DNA of 64,000 nucleotides from DASUCS01 sp041166385 (GCA_041166385.1 JBEEFW010000059.1:32147-96146); one strand, 5' to 3'. Positions 42,878 to 51,918 are shown, counted from the stretch's first letter. Translations and numbers: made by a program. Notes: generated by a model not told the origin, from the sequence alone.

Positions 42878-43261
42878 ATCGATGCGGAGGAGGATGTTCG
42901 GGCTGCCAACCTCGCCTTCTACGAGGCGTTCGAGGCGCGCGACATGGATGCCATGTCGGAGGTGTGGGAGCACTCCGACCGCGTGGTGTGCACCCATCCC
43001 GGGTGGACCGCCTTGCGGGGCTGGGGTGCGGTGTCGGGCTCGTGGTTCGCGCTGTTCCGCGCCGACAACCCGATGCAGTTCATCCTCACGAACGAGTCGG
43101 TGACCGTCGAGGGTGATGTCGGATGGGTGAACGTCGACGAGAACCTGATCAGCGACAACCTCGGCGGAACGGTGGCGGCGCTGAACCTCTTCGTGTTCGA
43201 CGGTGAGCGCTGGCGCATGATCGTGCACCACGGCTCGCCAGTCGTCACGACAACTACTTGA
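42878..43261 (+). CDS. SnoaL/NTF2-like fold protein
   Basis: About 127 residues: DAEEDVRAANLAFYEAFEARDMDAMSEVWEHSDRVVCTHPGWTALRGWGAVSGSW ... NLFVFDGERWRMIVHHGSPV is the NTF2-like cone fold common in actinobacteria as nuclear transport factor 2 family. There is no ATG, GTG or close TTG in frame at the natural family start; TACGGT followed by 6 bases points to an ATC at 42878. An upstream TTG at 42857 would lie inside the promoter spacer. Role unknown. Confidence 0.8.
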   Translation: MDAEEDVRAANLAFYEAFEARDMDAMSEVWEHSDRVVCTHPGWTALRGWGAVSGSWFALFRADNPMQFILTNESVTVEGDVGWVNVDENLISDNLGGTVAALNLFVFDGERWRMIVHHGSPVVTTTT

Positions 43262-44516
43262 GCTCGTCGGCTCGACGCTCTGACTCTGATTCCGCCCACC
43301 GGAACACGCCCTTCGCCATCAGTGACGGCTCCGCCTCGCCGCGCAACCGGAACACCTCCGCTCTGGCGCGATGTGTGCTGCCGGAATCGGGAGCAGCGAG
43401 CGCGGCGTACTCCGCGAGGTGGCCAGCGAGGCGGAGGTCGTCGTCGGTACCGGATGACGCGAGCTCGATGGCGCGCCGCGCAAGAACGTCGGCACCGCCG
43501 GCCATCGTGGCGACTTCGATTGCGAGCGCGCTGAGCTTCGCGGGCTTCAGCTCCGCAGGGTTGCCGTCGTACCAGCCGCCGTACAGTCGCCACAGGTTGC
43601 GCACGATGAACTCGGGATCGTCGTAGATCGGGCGCAAGTACGGCTTCTCGATGAGGTCGGCGGGCGGGCGAACCGTGTGGATGATGTCGTTGAGGCGTGC
43701 CCCTTCGTTCATGAGCGCCAACGTCTGCGCGGCCAGCGATTCGAGCATCGTGGCGGAGTCGAGCAGCACCATGCGGACGTTGTCCGCGCCGGCGATCGGC
43801 AGCCCGTGCCCGGGCAGCAACAACTCCGGACCGAGCGCGGCCATCGTCCGCAGCGCGACCGCCCAGTCCTCCGCGTAGCGCTGCACCTTCTGCGGGTTCC
43901 CAGCGTTCGGTGTGCACCAGATGATGAGGTCGCCGGTGCACAACGTGCGCCGCTCGGGTACCCAGACCCAGGTGTGGTCGTCGGTCTCGCCGCGGGCGTG
44001 ATGCAACTCGACGGCCACACCCGCGAGGTCGAGGTCGAGGCGATCGCTGTAGGTCACGTCGGGCCGGCGGTACTCGAGCGGCCACTTGAGGCCCGGAGCC
44101 TGGAACTGCCGTTGGTTGATGACGGCGTTGTAGCCCGCGGTCTTGCGATAGCGATCGAAGCGGGGGTCGATTCCGTCGTGGCCGATGACCCGCATCGGCC
44201 CTTCCTCTTCGAAGGCCGCCGTGCCGAACACGTGGTCGATGTGGCCGTGCGTATAGACCGCCGTCGTCGCTCGGTCGCTCGACCACGACCGCACGGCCTT
44301 GTGGATGGCGGGCGCGGCGAAGACGCTGCCGGTGTCGACGAGGCACAACCCGTCGGGGGTGGACAGTGCGGCCACGTTGGCGAACGACTCCACGAAGGCC
44401 ACGCCGTCGCCGACCTCCTCCAGTTGGTTGCTCGGCCGGAACGGGTGGTGATCGGTGATGTCCGTCTCGCCTCGAAGGATCGCGTCCGACAGCTCGAGCA
44501 AGGACTTTTCGGTCAT
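43254..44516 (-). CDS. alkyl sulfatase-like metallo-beta-lactamase protein
   Basis: 420 residues. Zinc motif THGHIDH (His90, His92, Asp94, His95), HHARGETDDHTWVWVPERRTLCTGDLIIW (His/Asp ligands), and LLPGHGLPI. The C-terminal half (YGGWYDGNPAELKPA, then helices to LRGEAEPSLMAKGVFRWAESE) is the alkyl/aryl-sulfatase dimerisation region of the SDS hydrolase (BDS1/SdsA) family. The usual C-terminal SCP2-like domain of full SdsA is absent: the protein is about 240 residues shorter. Substrate uncertain. Confidence 0.85.
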   Translation of the reverse strand: MTEKSLLELSDAILRGETDITDHHPFRPSNQLEEVGDGVAFVESFANVAALSTPDGLCLVDTGSVFAAPAIHKAVRSWSSDRATTAVYTHGHIDHVFGTAAFEEEGPMRVIGHDGIDPRFDRYRKTAGYNAVINQRQFQAPGLKWPLEYRRPDVTYSDRLDLDLAGVAVELHHARGETDDHTWVWVPERRTLCTGDLIIWCTPNAGNPQKVQRYAEDWAVALRTMAALGPELLLPGHGLPIAGADNVRMVLLDSATMLESLAAQTLALMNEGARLNDIIHTVRPPADLIEKPYLRPIYDDPEFIVRNLWRLYGGWYDGNPAELKPAKLSALAIEVATMAGGADVLARRAIELASSGTDDDLRLAGHLAEYAALAAPDSGSTHRARAEVFRLRGEAEPSLMAKGVFRWAESESERRADELK

Positions 44517-44540
44517 GCCGGGCAGCGTACGCTGGTCGTC
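44517..44540. promoter_or_regulatory. overlapping divergent leaderless promoters (AGCGTACGCT)
   Basis: The palindrome AGCGTACGCT at 44524-44533 contains TACGCT on both strands. On each strand the hexamer is exactly 7 bases from the start codon (ATG 44516 minus, TTG 44541 plus). Confidence 0.55.
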
Positions 44541-45131
44541 TTGGAAGCAATCGATGGCCGCACCGCCCGAGCACTGCGGACACGCGAGGCGATCGTCGAT
44601 GCGTCGATCGCACTCGTCGACGAAGGCGACCTACGCCCGACCGCGCCACGCATCGCCGAACGCGCCAAGGTTTCCGTTCGTTCCGTCTTCCAACACTTCG
44701 ACGACCTCGAAGGTCTGTACGCCGCCGTCGGCGATCGCCTCGTCGAGCGGCTGTCCAACGTGACGATGGCGATCGACCACAAGCTGCCGGTCGACGACCG
44801 CATCGCCGAAGTCGTGCGACAGCGCGCCATCCTGTTGGAGGCGATCACACCAGTTCGGCGCGCGGCCGCGGTGCATGCGCCGTTTTCCCGCGAAGTTCGT
44901 TCTCGCCTCCAAGCGGGCCACGATTTTCTGCGGTGCGAGATCGAGCAGTCGTTCACCAAAGAGCTGACCGAGTGCCGCAAGGCCGACCGTCAGACCACCC
45001 TCGATGCGCTCGACACCGTGCTCTCGTGGTCGAGCTGGGACAACTTGCGCACGCTGAACTCGCGGAGCCAGGAAGACGCGCGCCAGGTGCTCGTCTGCAT
45101 GGTGAACGCCATTCTCCGACGCACCGCATAG
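44541..45131 (+). CDS. TetR-family transcriptional regulator
   Basis: 196 residues from TTG 44541, supported by the promoter position. TREAIVDASIALVDEGDLRPTAPRIAERAKVSVRSVFQHFDDLEGLYAAV is the helix-turn-helix; the rest has no signature. Divergent from the MBL gene by only 24 bases, so it may regulate that gene and itself. Followed after 12 bases by an AhpD-like gene. Confidence 0.85.
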   Translation: MEAIDGRTARALRTREAIVDASIALVDEGDLRPTAPRIAERAKVSVRSVFQHFDDLEGLYAAVGDRLVERLSNVTMAIDHKLPVDDRIAEVVRQRAILLEAITPVRRAAAVHAPFSREVRSRLQAGHDFLRCEIEQSFTKELTECRKADRQTTLDALDTVLSWSSWDNLRTLNSRSQEDARQVLVCMVNAILRRTA

Positions 45132-45143
45132 GGTCGGTACCGC

Positions 45144-46010
45144 ATGGACCCGCGAGATCCGTTCCCTCGGCGCACTGCCACGCTCGGACTCATGGTGCCG
45201 TGGCTCGCCGAGGTCGTGTCGACGCTGCCTGGTCTGCTTCGTTCGTACGGTCCAGGAGGTCCGCTCGACCCGCGTACTCGCGAGCAGATCATCCTCGCGG
45301 TCACCGAGGTCAACGGCTGCCGCTACTGCGCGTGGATCCACGGGTCGTGGCAAGAGTTCCTCGGCGAAGGAGCGCACGCCGACGCCGAGCAGGTCTTGCT
45401 CGCGTACGCCCGCGCGTGCGCCGAGGCCGGGCGGCCGTTGCCGACTGACGACCTGGGCGCGGTACTTCCGCCGGCCGCAGTGCGTGCCGTGCGGGCGACC
45501 GTCGCGCAGATCGAGGTGTCGAACCTGGTGGGCAACACCGTCGACGGGTTGCTCGCGCGCCTGGTCCGCAAGCGCCCGTTGTCACCGATCGACTTCGCAC
45601 GAGAGAGTGTCACCGTCGCGGCGGCGTTGCCGCTGGCGATTCCGCTGCTCGCCACCGCTGGCGCGATGCGAGTCGCAGCGCGCGTCGCTCCGCCGATGCC
45701 AGAGGTCGACATGCCTCCGCCCGGTGAGGCGAACCTGCTGGTGCACCTGCTGGCGGCCGCGGCGCCCGCGTACCTCTCGAACGCCGTGGTACGCCTCGCG
45801 CTGCTTGGGCTGCCCCGGTCGGTTGCGGTGGGAATCCGAGCGGGCCGCACAGCGGCGACAGTGCGGGTGGGCCGTGGACGGATCACGGTCGAGAACGGCA
45901 TCAGCCGCGACACGATCGTGGTGGTTGAAGGTGAAGTGGAGCCGCTACTGCAGCTGGCCACGGGTTCGATCGTGCGCGAGTTGAGCAGCGTCCGCATCCG
46001 CCCGAGCTGA
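45144..46010 (+). CDS. AhpD/carboxymuconolactone decarboxylase-like protein
   Basis: 288 residues. LDPRTREQIILAVTEVNGCRYCAWIH carries Glu55, Cys59, Cys62 and His66, the AhpD redox centre. The rest is an extended domain with a hydrophobic segment (VTVAAALPLAIPLLATAG) and a C-terminal region VGRGRITVENGISRDTIVVVEGEVEPLLQLATG that resembles a sterol-carrier (SCP2-like) strand-helix pattern. TAGGGT lies 9 bases before the ATG. Likely peroxidase or thiol redox partner; function uncertain. Confidence 0.75.
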   Translation: MDPRDPFPRRTATLGLMVPWLAEVVSTLPGLLRSYGPGGPLDPRTREQIILAVTEVNGCRYCAWIHGSWQEFLGEGAHADAEQVLLAYARACAEAGRPLPTDDLGAVLPPAAVRAVRATVAQIEVSNLVGNTVDGLLARLVRKRPLSPIDFARESVTVAAALPLAIPLLATAGAMRVAARVAPPMPEVDMPPPGEANLLVHLLAAAAPAYLSNAVVRLALLGLPRSVAVGIRAGRTAATVRVGRGRITVENGISRDTIVVVEGEVEPLLQLATGSIVRELSSVRIRPS

Positions 46011-46019
46011 GACTGTCCC

Positions 46020-47423
46020 GTGATCGACGAGCTCGTCACCATCGTCGGTGTGGAACACGTCATCACGTCGGCGAGTGACGTCGATCCGTATCTCGCGGAC
46101 ATCACGGAGCATCCCCGAGGCACGGCTGATGTCGTCGTTCGTCCAGGGTCGACTGATGAGGTGGTCGCCGTCGTCGCATGGGCGGCCGCGTCCGGTGCGA
46201 ACATCACGCCGGTCGTCGCGGGGTACAACGTGGCCGGCATTGCCATTCCGCGCGACGGAGGAGTCGTCCTCGACCTCACTCGGCTGCAAGGCATCGAAGT
46301 CGACCGCGACGCGATGGTGGTGATCGTCGAGCCCGGCGTGACGTTCGAACAACTCAAGGAGCACCTCGACCGCGAGTGCCCTGAGCTCGTGTACACGTAC
46401 CCGTTCGCTCCGCCGTTCACGTCAGTGATGGCGAACGCGCTCCTCGACGGCCTCAACAACCTGTCGATGCGGCATGGCGCGATGGGGAAGTGGATCACCG
46501 GTGTCGAGGCGGTACTCGCCGACGGCACCGTCGTGCGCACCGGTGCGGGCGCGGTGGTCGAGTCGTGGTTCGGTCGTGCGCCGCTGCCGGATCTCACCGG
46601 ACTCTTCGTCTCGACCCAGGGCACCACGGGTCTCGTGCTGCGGGCCGGGCTCGCGCTGGTGCCCAGGCCCGCGCATCGCCGGCGCTGGTTCGCGTTCGCG
46701 TGGTCGCTGCCCGACGCCTACGCCGCCATGCGCGCGCTCGCCCGGACGGGTTCCTTCGACGATGTCGGGCTCATGACGTGGCCGGCGGCGAAACTGCTGT
46801 TCGGAGCGACCGAGGGAATGGTCCGGGCGGACGACGAGCCGCTCGCGTTCGTCTTCATCGACATCACCGGCGCATCGGCGGCTGAGCTCGACGCTCGTGT
46901 GGCACTGGGCCGCGACATTCTCGACGGCACCGGCATCGACAGCGTCTTCGAGGTCGAGCAGCTCGTGAAGATGCTGCCGGGCATGGCCAAGCTGGCGGAA
47001 CTGCCCACCACGCTGGACTTTCTCCTGGACTTCCCCGGCGGCGGCCTGGCGTGGGTCGGGTCGTACGGACCGGGACGCGGGTGGGTGGACGGCGCCAACG
47101 CCGGCCTGGGGATCCTGGAGGATCACGGGTTCCCGCCGTTCCTCGTCGCTCGCCCGATGGACGGTGGCCGGTACTACGTGTTGCGCTTCGTTGCCTGCTT
47201 CGATCGCGGCGACCCATCCGACATCGAGCGCACCGGCAAGTGCATGGGCGCCCTCGCTGACTGTGTGCTCGATCACGGTTACGTGCCGTACAAGGCGTCG
47301 GGCCCGGCGGCCGAGCGAATTGTGGCGCGCGCCCACCCTGGGTTCGCGACATTGCTGTCGCGTGTTCGCGACGCGCTCGATCCGGATCGCCGAATGAATC
47401 CGGGACGATGGCCGCAGACGTGA
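46020..47423 (+). CDS. FAD-linked oxidase (VAO/PCMH family)
   Basis: 467 residues from GTG 46020. VVVRPGSTDEVVAVVAWAAASGANITPVVAGYNVAGIAI ... GGVVLDLTRLQGIEVDRDAMVVIVEPGVTFEQLKEHL is the FAD-binding PCMH domain; the C-terminus ends LDPDRRMNPGRW as in glycolate oxidase D-like and vanillyl alcohol oxidase-like members. No covalent-flavin His is obvious. Substrate unknown; follows the AhpD-like gene after 9 bases. Confidence 0.85.
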   Translation: MIDELVTIVGVEHVITSASDVDPYLADITEHPRGTADVVVRPGSTDEVVAVVAWAAASGANITPVVAGYNVAGIAIPRDGGVVLDLTRLQGIEVDRDAMVVIVEPGVTFEQLKEHLDRECPELVYTYPFAPPFTSVMANALLDGLNNLSMRHGAMGKWITGVEAVLADGTVVRTGAGAVVESWFGRAPLPDLTGLFVSTQGTTGLVLRAGLALVPRPAHRRRWFAFAWSLPDAYAAMRALARTGSFDDVGLMTWPAAKLLFGATEGMVRADDEPLAFVFIDITGASAAELDARVALGRDILDGTGIDSVFEVEQLVKMLPGMAKLAELPTTLDFLLDFPGGGLAWVGSYGPGRGWVDGANAGLGILEDHGFPPFLVARPMDGGRYYVLRFVACFDRGDPSDIERTGKCMGALADCVLDHGYVPYKASGPAAERIVARAHPGFATLLSRVRDALDPDRRMNPGRWPQT

Positions 47424-48400
47424 TGTCGCCGCCGCGCGCGTTGTTCGCGCGATTGCCGCGCCTGGCTGACATCGTGCCCTGGGTCGACCTCGCTGATGGA
47501 TTGCCGACCCCCATCGAGGAGCTCGACGACGGGCTCTACGTGCAGCGCGACGACGTCACCGATTCGCATTACGGCGGTAACAAGGTCCGCAAGCTCGAGT
47601 TCGTCCTGCCGATCGCAGTGCGCAAGGGCGGTCCAGTCCTCACTGCGGGAGCGATCGGATCGCATCACGTGTACGCCACCGCGGTGCACGCGGCACGACT
47701 CGGTCTCGAAGTCGAAGCGGTGCGCTTTCCGCAGCCCGAGACGCCGCACGTCCGCGCGGTCGATGCCGCGCTGCGGGCATTGCCCAACGTGCGGCACACG
47801 ATGGTGGCGTCCTCGTACGACATGCCCCTGACGCTCATCGTGCGGCGCGCTGCGATCGAGCGCGCCGGTGGCTATGCCGTGCTGCCGGGCGCGACGTCGC
47901 CGCTGGGTGTGCTCGGATACGTGTCCGCCGCGCTCGAACTGATCGACGCGTTCGCCGCCGCCGGTTGGGCCCCTCCCGACGATGTCGTTGTCGCGCTGGG
48001 GAGCGGCGGATCGGCCACCGGACTGACCATCGGCCTGCAGCTCGGCGGCTGGCGGAGGACAACGGTCGTCGCCGTACGCGTCGCGGATGCGATCGTCACC
48101 AACCGCGCGGTGCTCGCGGCGCACGCCGTTGGCACGTTCGCGCTGCTGGGCATGGGTGGCTGGAGACCGCGCCATGGCAACATCGCCATCGAGCGTGGGT
48201 ACTTCGGCGAGGGCTACGGCCACCCGAGCGTCGCGGGCGAGCAAGCGGAGGCGGAGGGAGCTCGCCGAGGGTTGGCGCTCGAACCGACGTACACCGCCAA
48301 GGCATTTGCCGCCGCGCTCGACCGTTGGCGGTCGGGCCGGCGCGTGGTGTTCGTGCAGACGTACGCGGGTCACTCGGACGCAGGCGAGGAACCGCAGTAG
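47423..48400 (+). CDS. PLP-dependent ACC deaminase/D-cysteine desulfhydrase family protein
   Basis: 325 residues with ATG overlapping the upstream stop as TGATG; an in-frame ATG 15 bases earlier is possible. YVQRDDVTDSHYGGNKVRKLEFVLP places the Schiff-base Lys54 in GGNKVRKLE. ALGSGGSATGLTIGLQLGG is the PLP phosphate loop. Members deaminate 1-aminocyclopropane-1-carboxylate or desulfhydrate D-cysteine; the exact activity needs more than motifs. Confidence 0.87.
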   Translation: MSPPRALFARLPRLADIVPWVDLADGLPTPIEELDDGLYVQRDDVTDSHYGGNKVRKLEFVLPIAVRKGGPVLTAGAIGSHHVYATAVHAARLGLEVEAVRFPQPETPHVRAVDAALRALPNVRHTMVASSYDMPLTLIVRRAAIERAGGYAVLPGATSPLGVLGYVSAALELIDAFAAAGWAPPDDVVVALGSGGSATGLTIGLQLGGWRRTTVVAVRVADAIVTNRAVLAAHAVGTFALLGMGGWRPRHGNIAIERGYFGEGYGHPSVAGEQAEAEGARRGLALEPTYTAKAFAAALDRWRSGRRVVFVQTYAGHSDAGEEPQ

Positions 48401-48414
48401 CGTCACTCCTTCGT

Positions 48415-49287
48415 ATGAGTGATGTCGATCTCGATCGCGCCGCCGATTTCATCTGGCGCAACGCACGGCTCCTCGATCGCCATCTGTTCGCGTGCCGGTT
48501 TCTGAACGGCTCGTCCGAGCATGTCATCCACGCGTTGCGCAGCTACCAGAACGACGACGGCGGCTTCGGCAACGCGCTCGAACCAGACCTGCGCGGGCCC
48601 GACAGCCAACCCATCCACGTCGACATGGCCTTCCGGGTCTTCAACGAGATCGGCGTGGCCCCGCCGGAGATGGTGGCCCGGGCCTGCTCGTTCCTCACGA
48701 GCGTCACCGGCGAGACCGGCGGAGTCCCGGCGATCATGCCGTCGGCTGCCCGCCACGCCCATGCCGAGCATTGGCAGCCGAAGGCCTGGATCCCCGACGC
48801 GCTCAACCCCACGGCGATGCTTGCCGGGCTGCTGCACGCGTTGCACGTCGGTCACGCGTGGCTCGACAGGGCCGACGCGTTCTGCTGGAAGCGGCTCGGG
48901 GAGACGAAGGTGCAGGAGGGCCACGAGCTCGCGGCAGTGTTCTGCTTCCTCAACAACGCGCCCGATCAGCGCCGGGCGGTGGAGATGGCTGAGGACGTGG
49001 CCGACTCGATCCCCAATGCCACGTTCTTCGCGCTCGAGCCCGAGGATCTCGCTCATGGGTACGCGTTGACGCCGCTGCATCTCGCGCCGACGCCCGACGC
49101 GATGGGTGCAGGGTTGTTCTCGCCCGAGTTGCTCGGCGCGCACATCGACCATCTGATGGATCAGCAACAGGACGATGGTGGTTGGCCGATCACGTGGGAA
49201 TCGCCGACCGCGGCTGCCGAGCTCGAATGGCGCGGCATCGTGACGGTGCGCGCGTTGGCAACGTTGCACGAATACGGAGCCATCTGA
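48415..49287 (+). CDS. prenyltransferase/squalene-oxidase toroid-like protein
   Basis: 290 residues from ATG 48415. Repeats of the alpha/alpha-toroid type: LRSYQNDDGGFGNALEPDLRGPDS and DQQQDDGGWPITWE are QW-like. Such folds occur in terpene cyclases and geranylgeranyltransferase beta subunits, but this protein has no DXDD motif and is half the length of a squalene cyclase. Function unknown; it is followed by a phosphatase-superfamily gene 1 base later. Confidence 0.75.
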   Translation: MSDVDLDRAADFIWRNARLLDRHLFACRFLNGSSEHVIHALRSYQNDDGGFGNALEPDLRGPDSQPIHVDMAFRVFNEIGVAPPEMVARACSFLTSVTGETGGVPAIMPSAARHAHAEHWQPKAWIPDALNPTAMLAGLLHALHVGHAWLDRADAFCWKRLGETKVQEGHELAAVFCFLNNAPDQRRAVEMAEDVADSIPNATFFALEPEDLAHGYALTPLHLAPTPDAMGAGLFSPELLGAHIDHLMDQQQDDGGWPITWESPTAAAELEWRGIVTVRALATLHEYGAI

Positions 49288-49288
49288 C

Positions 49289-50722
49289 GTGGGCGACGTG
49301 CGGGCCGCGCTCGACGTGCTGCTCCAGCCGTCGCTCGAACCGATCGTCGAGATGGTGCTGGTGCGCGACGGCGATGCCATCGAGGCGCACGCCATCGACG
49401 GGAGCGTACGGTTCGATCGCGACGGCAACGTGCTGTCGGCCGAGGGTCGCAACCCGTTGGCCGACCAGGCGACCGATCGTTTCGCCGGGCTCTCGAACGA
49501 GCTCGCAGCGCTCCAGCCCAATCGCACCACGAACAGCTATCCGTTCGCCTACGAACAAGCCGTGCAGGTGTTCGACCATCCCGCGGCGCCCGACCTGTGC
49601 GTGATCCACACGGCGGCGCACAACTGGGCTGACCAGGGCGGTCATCTCGGTGAGCACGGCTCGCTGGACGTGGTGCAGTCGCGGGCGCCATTCATCATCG
49701 CCGGGGCGGGCGTTCGGGCGCTGGGCCGCATCGACCGGGTGTGCAAGCTCGTCGACGTCGCGCCGACGGTGCTCGCGCTGATGGGCGGACGGCTCGAGCG
49801 CACCGACGGCATGGTGCTCGACGACGTGATCGACGGCGATGCTGAGGGACCGGACCACGTCGTCGGGTTCCTGTGGGACGGCTGCAACCCGAATGTGCTG
49901 TACGACGCCGCGGACCGCGGTGAGGCGCCGAACGTCGCTCGGCTGATGGAGCTCGGTACGACCTTCGGGCACGGCGCGATGGCGTCGCTGCCGACTGTCA
50001 CGCTCGCCAATCACACGTCGGTGCTCACCGGATTGCATCCGGGGCACCACGGGATCCTTCACAACGCGTGGTTCGACCGCGCGACCGGGCAGCAGGTGAT
50101 CACGAATTCACCGGCGACGTGGCACGAAGCGTCGTCGTGGCTGTTCCCTGGTGTCGAGACGATGCACGACGCCGTGCACCGGTGCTGGCCCGACGCGTGC
50201 ACCGCCTCGATCAACGAGCCGACCGACGCGGGCGCGGACTTCTCGACGTTCGACTTCGTGCGCCGCGGGGTCGCGCTCGAACGTCCTCCAGCGCCGGAGG
50301 AGTTGCCGAACGCCGACCAACGCTTCGTGCGTCCCGTCAAGGAGTACCGGTGGTCGAGTCGAGTCGATCACACGACCGTGCAACAGTTCCTCGGCGTGTG
50401 GTCGGGCGAGTACCTCGGGAGCGACTGGCCGTTGCCGAAATTCACGTGGTGCAACTTCTCGCTCACCGACGCGGCGTTCCACGAAGGTGGTCCTCACTCC
50501 GACATCGCGATGGCGTCGATCCGCGACAGCGATGCACGGCTCGGTGAGATCCTCGACGGGGTCGAGCGCGCTGGCGTGTGGGACCGCACGGCGTTCTTCC
50601 TCGTCGCCGACCACGGCATGGAGGAGACCAAGCCGGGGGTCAGCGGGGATTGGGGACCGGTGTTGCGCGACGCCGGCATCGCCCACCGCGATGAAGCCTT
50701 CGGCTTCATCTACCTCGACTGA
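49289..50722 (+). CDS. alkaline phosphatase superfamily (NPP-like) enzyme, apparently circularly permuted
   Basis: 477 residues from GTG 49289. The C-terminal half starts like an NPP core: VVGFLWDGCNPNVLYDAADRGEAPNVARLM (metal Asp) and SLPTVTLANHTSVLTGLHPGHHGI (nucleophile Thr), and reaches VADHGME (about 449) close to the end. The segment that normally follows, with the last metal His and VDVAPT strand, is found instead in the N-terminal half: GEHGSLDVVQSRAPFIIAGAGVR and VDVAPTVLALMGG. Hence a permuted order. Likely a phosphodiesterase or pyrophosphatase; cytosolic, no signal peptide. Confidence 0.78.
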   Translation: MGDVRAALDVLLQPSLEPIVEMVLVRDGDAIEAHAIDGSVRFDRDGNVLSAEGRNPLADQATDRFAGLSNELAALQPNRTTNSYPFAYEQAVQVFDHPAAPDLCVIHTAAHNWADQGGHLGEHGSLDVVQSRAPFIIAGAGVRALGRIDRVCKLVDVAPTVLALMGGRLERTDGMVLDDVIDGDAEGPDHVVGFLWDGCNPNVLYDAADRGEAPNVARLMELGTTFGHGAMASLPTVTLANHTSVLTGLHPGHHGILHNAWFDRATGQQVITNSPATWHEASSWLFPGVETMHDAVHRCWPDACTASINEPTDAGADFSTFDFVRRGVALERPPAPEELPNADQRFVRPVKEYRWSSRVDHTTVQQFLGVWSGEYLGSDWPLPKFTWCNFSLTDAAFHEGGPHSDIAMASIRDSDARLGEILDGVERAGVWDRTAFFLVADHGMEETKPGVSGDWGPVLRDAGIAHRDEAFGFIYLD

Positions 50723-50724
50723 CC

Positions 50725-50787
50725 CCTCGCCAACTTGGGGGTCATTACGCCGGTCATGACCGACGCAAGTACCCCAAGTTCGCGGGG
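50725..50787. terminator. long imperfect hairpin between convergent genes
   Basis: AACTTGGGG at 50732-50740 pairs with CCCCAAGTT at 50772-50780; further outer pairs extend to 50725/50787, and an inner CGGTC/GACCG stem (50751-50762) closes the top. It follows the phosphatase stop and precedes the end of the acyl-CoA dehydrogenase, so it may serve both as a terminator. It is not a member of the 48-base family. Confidence 0.6.
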
Positions 50788-50791
50788 CGCG

Positions 50792-51895
50792 TCATGACTT
50801 CGGCTCCTTCGGGAGGCCGAGGAGGCGCTCGCCGATGATGTTGCGTTGCACCTGGGTCGTACCTCCCGCGATGCGCCCCGCGGGTGCGGCCAGCACGCCG
50901 AGCGACACGTCGTTCTCGAGCATGCCGCCGGCGCCGGCCAGCTCGCTCCGGAGGACGGCGACGTCGAACAGCATCTCGGTCACGCCGAGTTTCATCAGGG
51001 AGGCGGCCACCGACGCCACTGCACCCTGACGCTGTGCGAGCGCGAGATAGGTGCGCCCACGCGCCACGAGCGCGGTCAGCTCGTCGCGGTGCACCGGGTC
51101 GAGGTCGCCGCCGAGCGCGGCCATGCTGTCGATCCTCCGCTGCAACGAGATCGTCGATGCGCCGATGTGCCCGCGCTCGTTGGTGAGGGTTGCCATGCCG
51201 ACCTTCCATCCCTCGTTCTCCGGACCGAGCAGACACGCCGCAGGCACGCGCACGTCGTCGAAGAACACCTCGTCGAAGTCGGCACCGCCCGTCATCTGCC
51301 GTAGTGGGCGGACCTCGATGCCGGGCAGATGCATGTCGACGAGGAAGAAGCTGATGCCCTTGTGCGGCGCGGCCTCGTGATCGGTGCGCGCCATGCAGAT
51401 GCCCCAGTCGCTGATCCGGCCGTTCGAGCACCACACCTTCTGCCCGGTGATCGCGTACTCGTCACCGTCGCGATCGGCGCGAGTGGTGAGCGACGCCAGG
51501 TCGGAGCCGGCACCCGGCTCGCTGAAGAGCTGACACCACACCCGCTCGCCCGTGATGATCGGCTGCAGGTGCTCCGCCTTCTGCTCGTCGGTGCCGAACA
51601 GCAACAGCGATCCGCCCGCGAGCACGACGCCGACCATGTTGATGAACGGCGGAACGCTCGCCCGCGCGCACTCCTCGATCCACGCGCCCGTGTGCTCCGG
51701 GGTGAGGCCGCCCCCGCCGTACTCGACGGGCCAGTGGATGCCGGCGAACCCCGCGTCGTAGATCCGTCGCTGCCACGCTTGGCCTTCCTCCCGCTGGTCG
51801 GGCGGAAGGATGGCGCCGTAGTCACGCGGCGCAGCAGCGCGGTTCTCGGTCAGCCAACGCGCGGCGTCCGCCCGGAACGATTCGACGTCGATCAC
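50792..51895 (-). CDS. acyl-CoA dehydrogenase
   Basis: 367 residues from GTG 51895, supported by a TAGGTT -10 7 bases upstream. CQLFSEPGAGSDLASLTTRADRDGDEYAITGQKVWCSNGRISDWGICMART, FDEVFFDDVRVPAACLLGPENEGWKVGMATLTNERG and GGTTQVQRNIIGERLLGLP are the FAD-dependent ACAD motifs. Substrate unknown; the short 368-residue form belongs to the FadE17/FadE28-type actinobacterial group in my judgement. Confidence 0.9.
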   Translation of the reverse strand: MIDVESFRADAARWLTENRAAAPRDYGAILPPDQREEGQAWQRRIYDAGFAGIHWPVEYGGGGLTPEHTGAWIEECARASVPPFINMVGVVLAGGSLLLFGTDEQKAEHLQPIITGERVWCQLFSEPGAGSDLASLTTRADRDGDEYAITGQKVWCSNGRISDWGICMARTDHEAAPHKGISFFLVDMHLPGIEVRPLRQMTGGADFDEVFFDDVRVPAACLLGPENEGWKVGMATLTNERGHIGASTISLQRRIDSMAALGGDLDPVHRDELTALVARGRTYLALAQRQGAVASVAASLMKLGVTEMLFDVAVLRSELAGAGGMLENDVSLGVLAAPAGRIAGGTTQVQRNIIGERLLGLPKEPKS

Positions 51896-51918
51896 GATCC
51901 GGAACCTAACGTGCCGTC
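51896..51918. promoter_or_regulatory. overlapping divergent leaderless promoters
   Basis: Minus TAGGTT (51908 to 51903) 7 bases before GTG 51895; plus TAACGT (51907-51912) 6 bases before GTG 51919. The hexamers share two bases. The gap between the two start codons is only 23 bases. Confidence 0.55.

Noticed and set aside
43254..44516. Full alkyl sulfatase SdsA
   Set aside because: The protein lacks the C-terminal SCP2-like domain of SdsA-type sulfatases, so only a family-level call is made.
44524..44533. AGCGTACGCT palindrome as a TetR operator only
   Set aside because: The adjacent TetR could bind here, but exact 7-base spacing to both start codons fits overlapping -10 elements better; both roles may coexist.
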